A stretch of DNA of 64,000 nt from Gemmatimonadaceae bacterium (GCA_035633115.1 DASQFN010000058.1:62001-126000); one strand, 5' to 3'; numbered from the stretch's first letter, positions 52,220-61,846 are shown. The notes: generated by a model from the letters alone, not told the origin. Numbers and translations are program-made.

Positions 52220-52357
52220 GATGATGTCCTCCCGGCTGCCGCTTGCCTCCGCAGTCTACGGAGCCCGACTCTTCGCTGCGGCTCCCTCCGGGAGCCGCGG
52301 CTTCGATGACCGTCGGTCTCCTCGCAGCGAAGCAGGCGGCCCCGGGAGGACATCATC
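52220..52357. repeat. long palindromic element, copy A
   Basis: Terminal arms GATGATGTCCTCCCGG and CCGGGAGGACATCATC (16 bp, perfect). Nested inside: GGAGCCCGAC pairing with GTCGGTCTCC, then a GCGGCTCC/GGAGCCGC hairpin. The core (52255-52327) closely matches the reverse complement of copy B. Lies in the 498-bp interval between convergent genes; no gene seen. Confidence 0.85.
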
Positions 52358-52377
52358 AGCACCCGCCTGTGCATCGG

Positions 52378-52394
52378 TGTCGTTGCTAACGACA
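52378..52394. repeat. short perfect inverted repeat between the two long palindromes
   Basis: TGTCGTT and AACGACA, separated by GCT; the palindrome ACACGCGTGT follows at 52399-52408. Purpose unknown. Confidence 0.6.
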
Positions 52395-52490
52395 ACCGAC
52401 ACGCGTGTGCGCGAAGCTCACTCGGTCGTCCGCGAAGTCGCGCCGGCGTTCAGCCGTACAGCGTCGGCGCGGGAAAAAAGTATGGGGACG

Positions 52491-52634
52491 GGTGCGAGGT
52501 GTCTGCGGCGGTAGCGTCGCAAGCTCCGAGGAGACCGATGGCTTTCGAAGCCGCGGCTTCTGGAAGAAGCCGCCGCGAAGAGTCGGGCTCCGTAGAGTGC
52601 GCAGCGCTAGCGGACGACGCGGACACCTCGCGCC
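52491..52634. repeat. long palindromic element, copy B (inverted relative to A)
   Basis: Terminal arms GGTGCGAGGTGTC and GACACCTCGCGCC (13 bp, one G-T pair). The core (52524-52597), as reverse complement, shares 22 consecutive bases with copy A and then aligned blocks. In the central hairpin CTCC/GGAG of A becomes TTC/GAA pairs, keeping the pairing. The outer stems are unrelated in sequence but equally paired. Confidence 0.85.
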
Positions 52635-52652
52635 CGGCCAGCGCCAGAATGA

Positions 52653-53267
52653 TCAGGTCGGGTCGCTCGTCACAGGAATTCCGGCCAGGCCGATGTCGTC
52701 CGCTACGGATTGCATGGCGCTGATCACGAACGCGATGTGAGACTCCAGCTCGACCCCGAGCTCCTCGGCTCCGCTGATCACGTCGTCCCGGCTCACTCCG
52801 CGAGCGAAGGCCTTGTCCTTCATCTTTTTTCGCACTGACTTCGCCTCGACCTCGTGCACGCTCCGGCTCGGCCGCACGAGTGCCGTGGCGGTTATCAGTC
52901 CTGTCAGCTCGTCCACAGCGAAGAGCGTCTTCGCCATCGCCGTTTCTCTCGCGACGCCGCTGTATGTCGCGTGGCCCAGTATCGCCTGAAGAATATCCTC
53001 CGGGTATCCACGGCTGCGCAGAATTCGCACGCCCTCGGCCGGATGTCCCTCGGTCGGTGAATGCTCGGCATTCGGGTATCGCTCGTAATCGAAGTCGTGG
53101 ATGAGCCCCGTCGTACCCCAGCGATCGGGGTCCTCGCCGAACTTTTCCGCGTAGGCGCGCATCGCTGCTTCCACTGAGAGCATGTGCTTCCGGAGCGAAT
53201 CGCTTGCCGTGTACTCGCGCATCAAAGCGAGGGTCTCCGTCCGCGGAGGGAATGGATTATCAACCAA
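52653..53267 (-). CDS. HD-domain (HDIG-type) hydrolase
   Basis: 204 residues from TTG 53267. HD signature: His in 'DSLRKHMLSVEAAMRAYA', HD in 'TGLIHDFDYERYPN', His in 'ILGHATY' and Asp in 'LFAVDELTGLI'. Members hydrolyse nucleotides or phosphodiesters. The substrate is unknown. Convergent with the desaturase gene across the palindromic elements. Confidence 0.87.
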   Translation of the reverse strand: MVDNPFPPRTETLALMREYTASDSLRKHMLSVEAAMRAYAEKFGEDPDRWGTTGLIHDFDYERYPNAEHSPTEGHPAEGVRILRSRGYPEDILQAILGHATYSGVARETAMAKTLFAVDELTGLITATALVRPSRSVHEVEAKSVRKKMKDKAFARGVSRDDVISGAEELGVELESHIAFVISAMQSVADDIGLAGIPVTSDPT

Positions 53268-53593
53268 TCGGGTTCTCGCTCAGCATTTCCTGATTCCCGG
53301 GAAGAGGGCAAAGCTCACCGACGCGGCAAGCTGAAGCAAGAGCAGTGTAATCAACATCAGCATGACCGGATTGGAAGCCGTTGCCTGCGGCAAATGGCAG
53401 CATAGGGCGATTTTCCCACGTTGACGCGGACTGTTCGGGGAATTACCCTGTTGTACAGATTCCAGGTGGAAACGCCGACGGCGATCAACGATCCGCTGGT
53501 CAGCCTGTCTGCACGGTTTGAATCGAATTTTGCATAGCAAATTAGCCGCCGTCGGATTCTGTCACCAACCATTCCATTTTTCAGGGTACTCGC
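53268..53593. other. 326-bp divergent intergenic region
   Basis: No supported gene. A hydrophobic minus-strand reading frame of about 27 residues (ends at 53280) lacks a ribosome-binding site. Palindromic text TTTTGCATAGCAAA occurs near 53530. Probably holds the promoters of the HD and PqqD-like genes. Confidence 0.5.
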
Positions 53594-54187
53594 ATGACTC
53601 TCCCTCGTATTCGATCGGGCCTGCTGCGCCACACTCTCGACAACCAGGTGCTCATATACGATTCTCGTGACGATCGAGTTCATCTGCTCGATCCCACGAC
53701 GGCGTGCGTCCTGGAGCTGCTCGAGGAAGGTGGATGGACGAGCGAAGGTATCACGGCCGAGCTGGCCGTTCGGCTAAGTGTCGCCCCGAACGAGGCTTTC
53801 CTTCCTCTGGCTCTCGAAGAGCTGCGCAACGCAGACTTGCTGGAACCAACCGAGGCTTCGCCGGCGGCGCTTGTCGATGTCCCGCGCCGTGACCTTATTC
53901 GCAAGCTCGCGCTTACCGGAGCGGCGGCAATGCTTGTTCCCGCGATTGCGACGCTGTCGGCCACGAGGGCCTACGGCCAGGCGAGCCCCGGTGTGGGGAC
54001 AGTTGCCTCGTGTCAGCCTTGCACGCAGGACGAGCAGTGCGCCGATTTCGCTGGTGACCCCACTAAGGGTTGTAATGAATTCAATATTTGCGGTCAGACC
54101 GGACAGGCGCCGCTCGGAGGAGCTTGCGGTCCAGGTGGGGCACCGAACTGCTGCACTGGGAGCTGCAGCGGGGGTACGTGCATCTAG
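53594..54187 (+). CDS. PqqD/RRE-like domain fused to a Tat-like segment and a cysteine-rich tail
   Basis: 197 residues. Residues ~5-85 read as a PqqD-type fold ('HTLDNQVLIYDSRDDRVHLL', 'DPTTACVLELLEEG'), the RiPP recognition element family. A twin-arginine-like segment follows, R98-R99 in '[18 protein letters not shown]', with an Ala-rich hydrophobic run and likely cleavage near 'AYGQA' (~130). The last ~58 residues hold ten Cys ('SCQPCTQDEQC', 'NCCTGSCSGGTC'). No radical SAM or other maturase is nearby. A terminator follows. Confidence 0.75.
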   Translation: MTLPRIRSGLLRHTLDNQVLIYDSRDDRVHLLDPTTACVLELLEEGGWTSEGITAELAVRLSVAPNEAFLPLALEELRNADLLEPTEASPAALVDVPRRDLIRKLALTGAAAMLVPAIATLSATRAYGQASPGVGTVASCQPCTQDEQCADFAGDPTKGCNEFNICGQTGQAPLGGACGPGGAPNCCTGSCSGGTCI

Positions 54188-54215
54188 AGACACGGAATTC
54201 GGAAGCATATCCACA

Positions 54216-54245
54216 CGCCCCGTGCTCGTCGGACGGGGCGTTTTT
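54216..54245 (+). terminator. Rho-independent terminator after the PqqD-like gene
   Basis: CGCCCCGT and ACGGGGCG form an 8-bp stem with a 9-nt loop, followed by TTTTT. It ends 11 bp before the threonine synthase ATG, so that gene is transcribed separately or by read-through. Confidence 0.9.
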
Positions 54246-54256
54246 ATGTTACCGCG

Positions 54257-55423
54257 ATGACCAACGTCACCCATATCGAATGCTCGGCCTGCGCCGCGAG
54301 CTACGCCGCGGGCCAGCTTCACAATCTTTGTACTGCGTGCGGCAAGCCGCTTCTCGTCCGCTACGATCTTGCCAGGGCGTCGAGATCGCTCACCCGCGAT
54401 TCTCTCAAATCGCGCCGCGCCGATATGTGGCGGTACCGCGAGGTGATGCCTGTCGAGAACGACGCGGACATCATTTCGCTCGGCGAAGGCTGGACGCCGC
54501 TTCTGCGTGCTAGCCGGCTGGGTGCCGCGATTGGAATGAAGCAGCTGATGATCAAGGATGAATCCCTCAACCCGACGCAGAGCTTCAAGGCGCGGGGAAT
54601 GTCGACTGCAGTCTCGATGGCCCTGGAGCTCGGCGTCCGCAAGCTCGCCGCCCCATCTGCGGGAAACGCTGGTGGTGCACTCGCAGCTTACGCAGCAGCC
54701 GCAGGACTCGAAGCGCACATCTTCATGCCTCGCGATACGCCGCGCGCAAATGTCGTCGAGTGCGAGCAGACGGGTGCGCACGTCACGTTGATCGACGGAC
54801 TGATTACGGACTGCGGACATGAAATCGCGCGAAGAAAGGATGCCGAGGGATGGTTCGACGTCTCGACGCTCAAGGAGCCGTATCGTGTCGAAGGGAAGAA
54901 GACACTGGGATACGAGCTGGCGGAACAGCTCGGCTGGCGGCTGCCCGACGTGATCGTCTATCCGACGGGAGGTGGAACGGGACTGGTGGGGATGTGGAAA
55001 GCTTTCGCGGAGATCGAGTCGATGGGATGGATAGGATCGGAGCGTCCGCGAATGATCAGTGTCCAGGCATCCGGCTGTGCGCCAATAGTACGCGCATTCG
55101 AGTCAGGCTCGAGTCACGCGGACGAATTCCCCAACCCGGCGACTATTGCGTCGGGCCTGCGCGTTCCTAAAGCCATTGGAGACTTCCTGATCCTCGATGC
55201 TCTACGGACCTCAGGCGGGACAGCCGTTGCCGTGTCTGACGAGGAGCTCCTCGCTGCTGTTGGCGAGATCGGGCGACACGAAGGATTGTTCGTCGCACCC
55301 GAAGGTGCGGCGTGCCTGCCCGCAATTCGAAAGCTTCTCGAGCGCGGCGAGATCGAGCGCGACGAGCAGGTGGTGCTGTTCAACACCGGCGCAGGAATCA
55401 AGTACATCGAGGCCATGCGGTAG
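54257..55423 (+). CDS. thrC: threonine synthase
   Basis: 388 residues, PLP fold-type II. N-terminal zinc-ribbon-like CSAC (C9, C12) and CTAC (C25, C28), as in class II threonine synthases and related enzymes; PLP lysine K111 in '[10 protein letters not shown]', '[18 protein letters not shown]' and '[15 protein letters not shown]'. Converts O-phosphohomoserine to threonine. No thrA/thrB neighbours. Cysteate synthase or threonine dehydratase-like paralogues are less likely given the zinc ribbon. Confidence 0.88.
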   Translation: MTNVTHIECSACAASYAAGQLHNLCTACGKPLLVRYDLARASRSLTRDSLKSRRADMWRYREVMPVENDADIISLGEGWTPLLRASRLGAAIGMKQLMIKDESLNPTQSFKARGMSTAVSMALELGVRKLAAPSAGNAGGALAAYAAAAGLEAHIFMPRDTPRANVVECEQTGAHVTLIDGLITDCGHEIARRKDAEGWFDVSTLKEPYRVEGKKTLGYELAEQLGWRLPDVIVYPTGGGTGLVGMWKAFAEIESMGWIGSERPRMISVQASGCAPIVRAFESGSSHADEFPNPATIASGLRVPKAIGDFLILDALRTSGGTAVAVSDEELLAAVGEIGRHEGLFVAPEGAACLPAIRKLLERGEIERDEQVVLFNTGAGIKYIEAMR

Positions 55424-55476
55424 CGTTCCCGCGGTGCGGATTATGCCGAAATAGCCCAGCGTTCCACGCGCATGTC

Positions 55477-57621
55477 TCATCGGGCCGCGAGCCCAAGGGT
55501 GAGACCGACAAAGACAGTACGCCCGGCCGCAGGCTCGAAAAACTTCCCGCGCGCCGCGTTCACGCTCAGCGAGGGCGAGTACGCCCGATTGAATAGATTT
55601 TGAATGCCTGCTACGACTGATGCCGCAGGCAGCCCGAACAGCCGCTGCGCCCCGCCGCGCAAATGGACAACCTGATAGGATGGCGCCCGCGTCGAGTTCG
55701 CATCGTCGACGAACGACCGCCCCGCCGCCTCGGCCTCGATGACGCCGAATACCATCCCTCGGGAAACCGTGGTGCTTGCCTGCCCCCGATGAATGGGAAT
55801 CCCCGGAATCCGGTTTCCGTCGAACACGCTCGAATCGGTCACGAAGCGCGCGAACCGGAAATCAGAGTAGCTGTACGAGCTGCTGAATACGACGGAGCCT
55901 GCGTCAACCGAAACTCCCAGCTCGCCACCGCGACGATTGGTCCGGCCCGCATTCCGAAAATAGCGCCGCCCTCCGCTGCCCAGAATCTCGTAGGGAACGA
56001 GCTCGTCGCGTACGCGCGTGCTGAACAACGCGACATCGTAGAAAACCGAGCGACCGATGCCCCCTTTTGACCCGAGCTCATAAGTGGTCGATTTCTGTGG
56101 TGCCAGGTCCTGATTGATTCCGGCACTGCCGTCGGGATGATTGCCGAGCTCGGTTGCCGTGGGAGTCTCGAACGCGGACGAGATGTTCGCGTAGATCGAT
56201 CGGTTGGTTGCGATTCTCGACACCATTCCAACGTACGGCGTGACTGCGTGGAGCGTTCTCTCGCCGGAATCATCGGGATTCGCGCCGGCAATGAGCCGAT
56301 CGCGCACTTCGAACTTGACATTGTCTGCACGCAGGCCGCCGCTCACGCGGAAGCGCTCGCCGAGTCGTATCTCGTCATTCAGGTATGCACCCACGCCCGA
56401 GACGATCTCCCGCTGATCCAGAGTCAGACTCCCGCGCTCGGCGCCGAGTACCGGACACGAAGGCGTCGATGTAGTCGGCGGCGGGTTGTCGTTGCAGTTC
56501 GTGAAGTTCCGCCGCGAGTCGTTCTGGCCCTGCAGATCGAAGCCGACGGTCAGCCTGTTCGGCCACGCTGCAGCGAAAATGTGAGTGAAGCGCCCGCTTG
56601 CTCCGAAGGTCCGGCGCCCGAAATCCACCACGGCGAAAGTCAACGGATTGTAGAGTGATCGCCCACCGATATAGACAGACGCGGAAAGCTCGTTACGGGT
56701 GAGCAGTCTGTTGGCCGTCAAGCCAACTTGAACCTGCCGGACTTCTTTACGCGCCAGCTTGTTGACCGACGGCTGGTCCGCTAGCCTGGGGTTCGACTGA
56801 AACTGCGCCAGTGTAAGCGCCCCGGGGTTCTCAGCGAGTCCAAGGTCCAGAGCGAGCACCTGGACGGCGTAATCAGTTCCGCCGAGAATCGCGCCAAGCC
56901 GGGCGAATCCGCTTGTCGAGCGCTGGCGCGAATAAATGCGAAACCCGCCATTTCGCGTGAGCGACGCATCAGCCTGGTAGTAAGCCGGTCCCGAGATCCC
57001 TCCTGCTTTGATCGTGGTGCGCGACGACTCGTAGTCACCCAGCCACTGCCGTACCTCGCCGGCGAACTTTGTCGGCGGTGGAGCTGCGGTCCGCAAATCG
57101 ATTACGCCTCCGGACGCGTTTCCGTAGAGTGCCGATGCGGCGCCGCGAATTACTTCGATCCGATCGACGGATTCGAGACTCAGGTAGTCGACAGGTGTCT
57201 GCCCGTCGGGAAGAGTCAGCGGCATTCCGTCGCGGAGGACGCGCACGCCGCGCACGCCGAACGCAGATCGCGCTCCGAATCCTCTGATGGATATGCGCGG
57301 ATCCTGAGATGGATTGGTGCGGTTGACGGCCGTAAGCCCTGGGACCAGCGCCAGCGACTCGTCGAGTGCGGTGTGCCGCTGTCCGGGGCGCGCGGAGTCG
57401 GGGCGGAGGACACTCATCGCGAACGGTGCGTCGAGCGGAGATGTGCTTCCTCCTCGCGTAACCGTGATCACGACAGGATCGAGCGTAGTTCTCCGCGGTG
57501 CGACGGAATCGGACGCGACCGGCGTAGCTGGAGGAGGCACGCTCGTCGAATCCTGGGAGCGAGCCGTCGCGGCGGAGCCGCAAAGTGACGCGACGACAAG
57601 AATGCGCCATCGCCGGATCAT
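55477..57621 (-). CDS. TonB-dependent outer-membrane receptor
   Basis: 714 residues with signal peptide. The TonB box region is probably 'LDPVVITVTRGG' (~46-57); the plug has 'DPRISIRGFGARSAFGVRGV' and 'VDRIEVIRGAASALYGNASG', then a 22-strand barrel ending 'AAGRTVFVGLTLGLAAR'. The plug text is like siderophore or cobalamin receptors; ligand unknown. Downstream of the DUF4331/TPR genes on the same strand (77-bp gap). Confidence 0.93.
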   Translation of the reverse strand: MIRRWRILVVASLCGSAATARSQDSTSVPPPATPVASDSVAPRRTTLDPVVITVTRGGSTSPLDAPFAMSVLRPDSARPGQRHTALDESLALVPGLTAVNRTNPSQDPRISIRGFGARSAFGVRGVRVLRDGMPLTLPDGQTPVDYLSLESVDRIEVIRGAASALYGNASGGVIDLRTAAPPPTKFAGEVRQWLGDYESSRTTIKAGGISGPAYYQADASLTRNGGFRIYSRQRSTSGFARLGAILGGTDYAVQVLALDLGLAENPGALTLAQFQSNPRLADQPSVNKLARKEVRQVQVGLTANRLLTRNELSASVYIGGRSLYNPLTFAVVDFGRRTFGASGRFTHIFAAAWPNRLTVGFDLQGQNDSRRNFTNCNDNPPPTTSTPSCPVLGAERGSLTLDQREIVSGVGAYLNDEIRLGERFRVSGGLRADNVKFEVRDRLIAGANPDDSGERTLHAVTPYVGMVSRIATNRSIYANISSAFETPTATELGNHPDGSAGINQDLAPQKSTTYELGSKGGIGRSVFYDVALFSTRVRDELVPYEILGSGGRRYFRNAGRTNRRGGELGVSVDAGSVVFSSSYSYSDFRFARFVTDSSVFDGNRIPGIPIHRGQASTTVSRGMVFGVIEAEAAGRSFVDDANSTRAPSYQVVHLRGGAQRLFGLPAASVVAGIQNLFNRAYSPSLSVNAARGKFFEPAAGRTVFVGLTLGLAAR

Positions 57622-57698
57622 CTTATCGCACGGTCTTCATCTTGTCCGAAATGTATACGGGTACGTCGCGATGTCGCGGGCGTCGCACCGATCAGACG

Positions 57699-59030
57699 TT
57701 ATCGTCCCAGCTCCCGGTCGAGCGAATCGAGCACGGCGCGTGCGTCGCGCGCTTGTGTAGGATCGAAGCTCGGATTCACCTTCAAGGCTTCGCTGAGGGA
57801 ATGCCGTGCACGTGGGGCGTCCCCAAGAGCGAGCTCGATCATTCCAGCGTGATAAAACAAGACTGCGTCACGAGTGCCGAGCCGGCGTGCCTCATTCATG
57901 GCAGCGCGCGCCTCCGCGTTGCGACCGGCCTTGTGAAGCGCCCACGCGACGAGATCGTAGCCGTAGATGTCCTTTCGCGTCTCGATCTCCTTCTGAGCGT
58001 TCGCGAGGACTTCCGGAATCCGCCGATTGCGATCGAGCAGGAACATGCTCGCGCCTCGATCATGACCTCCGGGCGCGGCGCGGGCGGCAGTCTCCATCCT
58101 TCTGAAATAATCCTCAGCGCGGACGTCATCCCCCAGCGTCGCATATGCTTCGCCAATCGTTCCGAGCAAGCCCGGATCGAATTTGGCTGCGCTGGCTCTC
58201 TCCCCGTACTCGATTGTCTTCTTCGGGTTTCCAGCCATCGCCTCGAGATGTGCCATCTCATCGAGAAGGCGATAATCGCCAGGCTCGATCTCCAGACCTT
58301 TCTGGAACATCGCCCGCGCGCTGCGCAAACGACCATTCCGCAGGTCGATGTCACCTAGCCGCAGATAGAACCAGGCCAGCTGTTCTTTCGGGAGATTTCG
58401 CCGTGTGTGCGCTTCGTCGAGAGCGTCGGAGAGAAGCTTCCGCGCGTATGCCGTGTTGCCATTCACCTCGGCCCAGCGCGCGAGCCGCGCCGCGATCGAG
58501 AGATGGGTCCGCACCCCGTACAGTGAATCGAATGACTGCCGGGCGGCCGCGTAGTCGCCGAGCTCCATCTGAATTTCACCGAGTTGCGCGCGGTACTGAG
58601 GTACGGACGGATCGAACTCGACAAGATCTCTCGCAACCTGCTCGGCTTCGTGGAAGCGATGCTGAGCGACGAGCGCCGCGGTCAGAGTTACGAATGCCGG
58701 TCCGTTGCGATTTACGCGAAGCGCAAGCGACCGCCGCGCGTATTGCTCCGCCTGAACGTAGTTGTTGTCGTCGCCCGTCTCGCGCGCTCGCTGGAGGTAA
58801 AGGCCCGACAGCTGAGTAAGTGCGATGGCGCTCTGCGGATCCTGCTGCAGTGCAGTCGTCCACACACGGATCTGCGTGTCGCGCTGTGTGATCTCTGACA
58901 TCGCGGCGGGCTCGCCTGATCCAGGCCGCGCTGCGGATGGCTCGAAGGCGCCAACCCTGCGCGCACCGAGCCATCCGCCTGCGACGACCAGGACCGAAAC
59001 GCCGAGAGTCGCTGCGACGCGACGATTCAT
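57699..59030 (-). CDS. secreted/membrane-anchored TPR protein
   Basis: 443 residues. N-terminal signal or anchor (residues 5-25) and about eight tetratricopeptide repeats from ~55 to 430, e.g. 'LGEIQMELGDYAAARQSFD' and 'HAGMIELALGDAPRARHSL'. Its ATG abuts the stop of the DUF4331 lipoprotein, so they are one operon. Probably a scaffold for the DUF4331 pair or the receptor. Confidence 0.85.
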   Translation of the reverse strand: MNRRVAATLGVSVLVVAGGWLGARRVGAFEPSAARPGSGEPAAMSEITQRDTQIRVWTTALQQDPQSAIALTQLSGLYLQRARETGDDNNYVQAEQYARRSLALRVNRNGPAFVTLTAALVAQHRFHEAEQVARDLVEFDPSVPQYRAQLGEIQMELGDYAAARQSFDSLYGVRTHLSIAARLARWAEVNGNTAYARKLLSDALDEAHTRRNLPKEQLAWFYLRLGDIDLRNGRLRSARAMFQKGLEIEPGDYRLLDEMAHLEAMAGNPKKTIEYGERASAAKFDPGLLGTIGEAYATLGDDVRAEDYFRRMETAARAAPGGHDRGASMFLLDRNRRIPEVLANAQKEIETRKDIYGYDLVAWALHKAGRNAEARAAMNEARRLGTRDAVLFYHAGMIELALGDAPRARHSLSEALKVNPSFDPTQARDARAVLDSLDRELGR

Positions 59031-59636
59031 TTACGGGCGCGCCGCCTCGAGATACGGGAACGTCGCAGAGAAGCTTCTGACGCTCGGCCCCACGTTGTCC
59101 GACGTAAGTCCTGCGAGAACCGGCTGAACCGGATCGAGCGCATTTCCGAAAACGGCCGAGAGTCCGATGTCCACGACGTCGTCGGTGAGCAGCCGGCCGC
59201 CGTAGCCGACGTTTGGCTTGAGCGCCCACGTGAGCCACCCGACGTTGCCCGCGCCTGTGGCGCGATTCGGGAAAACCATGAGCATGTCAGGAGCGAGCAC
59301 CGCACCCAGAGTCGTGATCGTCGTCTGCGTGCGATTCGGGAACTGTGAGACAAAACTCGAGATATGTCCCCTGACGTCGGTGCCGCCCTGGTCCACCGTC
59401 TTCGTATCGTCGACTGGCCCCTTGTTGTTGTGCAGCCCGTGGTCGCGCTTCGGGAAGAACACCTCGGACACGAGCGGATTGCCCAGCCGCTCGATCTGCG
59501 TATAGGTGCGGTTTGTGTCCACACCAGTGAGGCTTGTGTCGTCGTTGCAGGCGCTGATTGAAAGCGCGAGGGCCAGCGTGACCAGCCCGGTGATCGCGAG
59601 CCTCGGAGTCGCCGGGACGGTGTTGGTGATTTTCAT
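59031..59636 (-). CDS. DUF4331-family lipoprotein, C-terminal half
   Basis: 201 residues from ATG 59636. Lipobox ISAC at residue ~26. The text 'ERLGNPLVSEVFFPKRDHG' and 'HNNKGPVDD' matches the C-terminal part of DUF4331 proteins (R.GNPL.NE). The N-terminal part of the family is absent here but encoded by the gene 10 bp upstream. The two halves probably form one functional unit in the periplasm. Confidence 0.78.
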   Translation of the reverse strand: MKITNTVPATPRLAITGLVTLALALSISACNDDTSLTGVDTNRTYTQIERLGNPLVSEVFFPKRDHGLHNNKGPVDDTKTVDQGGTDVRGHISSFVSQFPNRTQTTITTLGAVLAPDMLMVFPNRATGAGNVGWLTWALKPNVGYGGRLLTDDVVDIGLSAVFGNALDPVQPVLAGLTSDNVGPSVRSFSATFPYLEAARP

Positions 59637-59646
59637 GAGATCAGTC

Positions 59647-60369
59647 CTAGCGGCTGGTAGTGGCCCACACACCGAACTTTGCGTCGGCTGTGGTGGAGGA
59701 GACGAGCTGTGTTTTTGGAACTTCAATGACGATCGCAAGCGTGTTGAAAGGCCGGAGAAGGTCGACTCCCGGGCTTCGGAAGCTCGTCGCCGTTGGGGTC
59801 GCCGGCCCGGAGAGAGGGCCCGTCGCCGGCCGACGGTCCGGCAGGATCTTGAAGAACTGCTCGAGGTCGATGAAGAACGGGTCGGCCCTCAGCCCGGCAA
59901 ATACCTGAACGCCTGTCGACGTGCCAAGCGCGGTTCCGACTGCGCCCTCGACCAGCGTGCTACTGTTCACCAGCGCGCTTCGCGTACCAATGACCGTGGG
60001 CGCGACCGGCCCGACGACTCTCACCTGTTGTGCCGCGCTCAGGCCGCTGCTGAAGGTGATCTGAAAAACGAGGTCTTCGACCGCGTCGCCCGTGTTGTCG
60101 ATCTTGAGCTGATAGAGAAGATTCGGATCGAACGACGCTCCCGTTCCCGCAATCGGTGAAGAGGTGGTCATGATCAGCGCGACCCGGTCAGCCGTCGCTC
60201 CCGGAAACGCGTAGACATCGTTGATGTCCATCGCCGGATTCAGCTCGACTTCGGGCGTGTCCTGGTGATCGGACGCGAGCAGCGCACCGATGCCCGCGAC
60301 GCTGGCCACAACTCCTGCGGCAACGACGATCGGCATGTATCGGCCGCGTTTCAGAAAGGTGTTACTCAT
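59647..60369 (-). CDS. DUF4331-family protein, N-terminal half
   Basis: 240 residues from ATG 60369, preceded by GCGGAGA. A membrane anchor or signal at ~15-35 is followed by 'SDHQDTPEVELNPAMDINDV', 'YAFPGATADRVALIMTTSSP' and 'LLYQLKIDNTGDAVEDLVFQ', the hallmark N-terminal DUF4331 blocks (SSHREAP...D..D.YAF). Full-length family members carry both halves in one chain. First gene of the DUF4331-DUF4331-TPR(-receptor) operon. Confidence 0.8.
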   Translation of the reverse strand: MSNTFLKRGRYMPIVVAAGVVASVAGIGALLASDHQDTPEVELNPAMDINDVYAFPGATADRVALIMTTSSPIAGTGASFDPNLLYQLKIDNTGDAVEDLVFQITFSSGLSAAQQVRVVGPVAPTVIGTRSALVNSSTLVEGAVGTALGTSTGVQVFAGLRADPFFIDLEQFFKILPDRRPATGPLSGPATPTATSFRSPGVDLLRPFNTLAIVIEVPKTQLVSSTTADAKFGVWATTSR

Positions 60370-60492
60370 TGATTCTCCGCTTCGGCAAAAAAGGGTGGTG
60401 GAGTAGCGCTGCGACTGCATCTGGTCATCGCCGCGGCGCGCTCGCGGAGGTAACCGGCTTTGTCAGGGTCTTCTACGACGTCAATGCGATCC

Positions 60493-60513
60493 CGGATTTA
60501 TCGGATTTATCGG
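60493..60513. repeat. 9-bp tandem repeat CGGATTTAT, 2.3 copies, at the queE 3' end
   Basis: Two perfect units plus CGG span the queE stop codon (60507-60509). Same period as the arrays at 19693 and 28153 but a different unit. Confidence 0.85.
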
Positions 60514-61139
60514 ACGCCGAGAATCTTGTGGGTCTGCACGCTGAGCCGCCAGCGGGGGTGCGCCATGCAGTAATCAATGGCGAGACCGGTATTCTCGGCG
60601 GTGTGCGGCCCGTCCATTGGCTGAAGAAAGAAGTGGTCGAAGGAAAGCGTCTCGAAGTTCTCGGGCGGCGCATCCGGTTGCGGGTATACCAGTTTGAGCT
60701 CGTTACCCGCGCGCTGGACCAGAGGCGCGCCGGCCTTGGGGCTGACGCAGATCCAGTCTATGGTATGCGGAGCACGACGCGTTCCATTCGTCTCGATTGC
60801 GACCTTGAAGCCGCGTGACTGCATTGTCTCGATAAGCGGCTCGTCGAGCTGAAGGAGAGGCTCGCCCCCGGTGCAGACTACGAGCCGCTCCGAGTCGTCG
60901 TCGCCCCGCCATGCTCGAGCTACTGCATCGGCCAGCTCATCGGGCTTCTCGAAGCGGCCGCCGTCAGGTCCAATGCCCACGAAATCCGTGTCGCAGAATC
61001 TGCAAACGGCGCGCGATCGGTCTTCCTCGCGGCCACTCCACAGATTGCATCCTGAGAAACGGCAGAACACGGCGGCGCGTCCCGCGTTTGCGCCCTCTCC
61101 CTGCAGAGTGTAGAAGATCTCTTTGACGGTGTAGGTCAA
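60507..61139 (-). CDS. queE: 7-carboxy-7-deazaguanine synthase (radical SAM)
   Basis: 210 residues from TTG 61139, which overlaps the queC stop as TTGA. '[20 protein letters not shown]' is the typical N-terminus. The [4Fe-4S] cysteines fit a C-x14-C-x2-C pattern ('SGCNLW' ... 'VCRFCDTDF'), the QueE variant of the radical SAM motif. '[13 protein letters not shown]' follows. Converts CPH4 to CDG in queuosine/deazapurine synthesis. Confidence 0.92.
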   Translation of the reverse strand: MTYTVKEIFYTLQGEGANAGRAAVFCRFSGCNLWSGREEDRSRAVCRFCDTDFVGIGPDGGRFEKPDELADAVARAWRGDDDSERLVVCTGGEPLLQLDEPLIETMQSRGFKVAIETNGTRRAPHTIDWICVSPKAGAPLVQRAGNELKLVYPQPDAPPENFETLSFDHFFLQPMDGPHTAENTGLAIDYCMAHPRWRLSVQTHKILGVR

Positions 61140-61846
61140 TGCGTCGCGCCCGCCGCATAAGTGGCAGGGTCGTTCGCGCCCGCCTCGCTGAAGCCGCGCA
61201 GGCGGAGCTGGCACGCATCGCATCGCCCGCACGCCTCGCCGTCCGCGCCCGGATCGTAACAGCTGATGGTGATCGAGTAGTCGACGCCGAGCTTGAAGCC
61301 GAGCTCGATGATCTCGCGCTTGGACATCCCGATGAGCGGAGTACGGATTCGAATCGCCGGCTCGCCTTTGGCTTCGACGCCGGCACGAGTGGCAAGATTC
61401 GCCATCCGCTCGAAGGCCTCGATGAACTCGAGACGGCAGTCGGGATATCCGCTGTAGTCGAGGGCGTTCACGCCGATGAATATCTCGCGCGCGCCTCCGA
61501 CTTCGGCAAAGGCAAGCGCGTAGGATAGGAAGATTGTGTTTCGAGCGGGTACGTAAGTGCTGGGAATCTCGTCGTCGTCGTACTTGAGCTCGCGATCCTT
61601 TGGTACAGGAATGTCCGCGGTCAGTGCGGAGCCGCCGAAGACACGCAGGTCGATCTTAGCGATGGCATGCTGGACGACGCGGTATCTGCGGGCGACGTTC
61701 GCCGCTGCGGACAGCTCCGCTGAATGGCGCTGGCCGTACTCAAAGCTCAGCGCATGAACGGCGTAACCTTCGCTTGTCGCCAGGGCGAGTACCGTGGTCG
61801 AATCGAGGCCGCCACTCAGCAACAAAACCGCTCGCTTGCGCTCCAT
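61136..61846 (-). CDS. queC: 7-cyano-7-deazaguanine synthase
   Basis: 236 residues. ATP-pyrophosphatase P-loop SGGLDS (11-16), '[20 protein letters not shown]', and a C-terminal zinc site 'SCYDPG...[12 protein letters not shown]'. Makes preQ0 from CDG with ATP and ammonia. Translationally coupled to queE. queD, queF and tgt are not in the window. Confidence 0.95.
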   Translation of the reverse strand: MERKRAVLLLSGGLDSTTVLALATSEGYAVHALSFEYGQRHSAELSAAANVARRYRVVQHAIAKIDLRVFGGSALTADIPVPKDRELKYDDDEIPSTYVPARNTIFLSYALAFAEVGGAREIFIGVNALDYSGYPDCRLEFIEAFERMANLATRAGVEAKGEPAIRIRTPLIGMSKREIIELGFKLGVDYSITISCYDPGADGEACGRCDACQLRLRGFSEAGANDPATYAAGATH

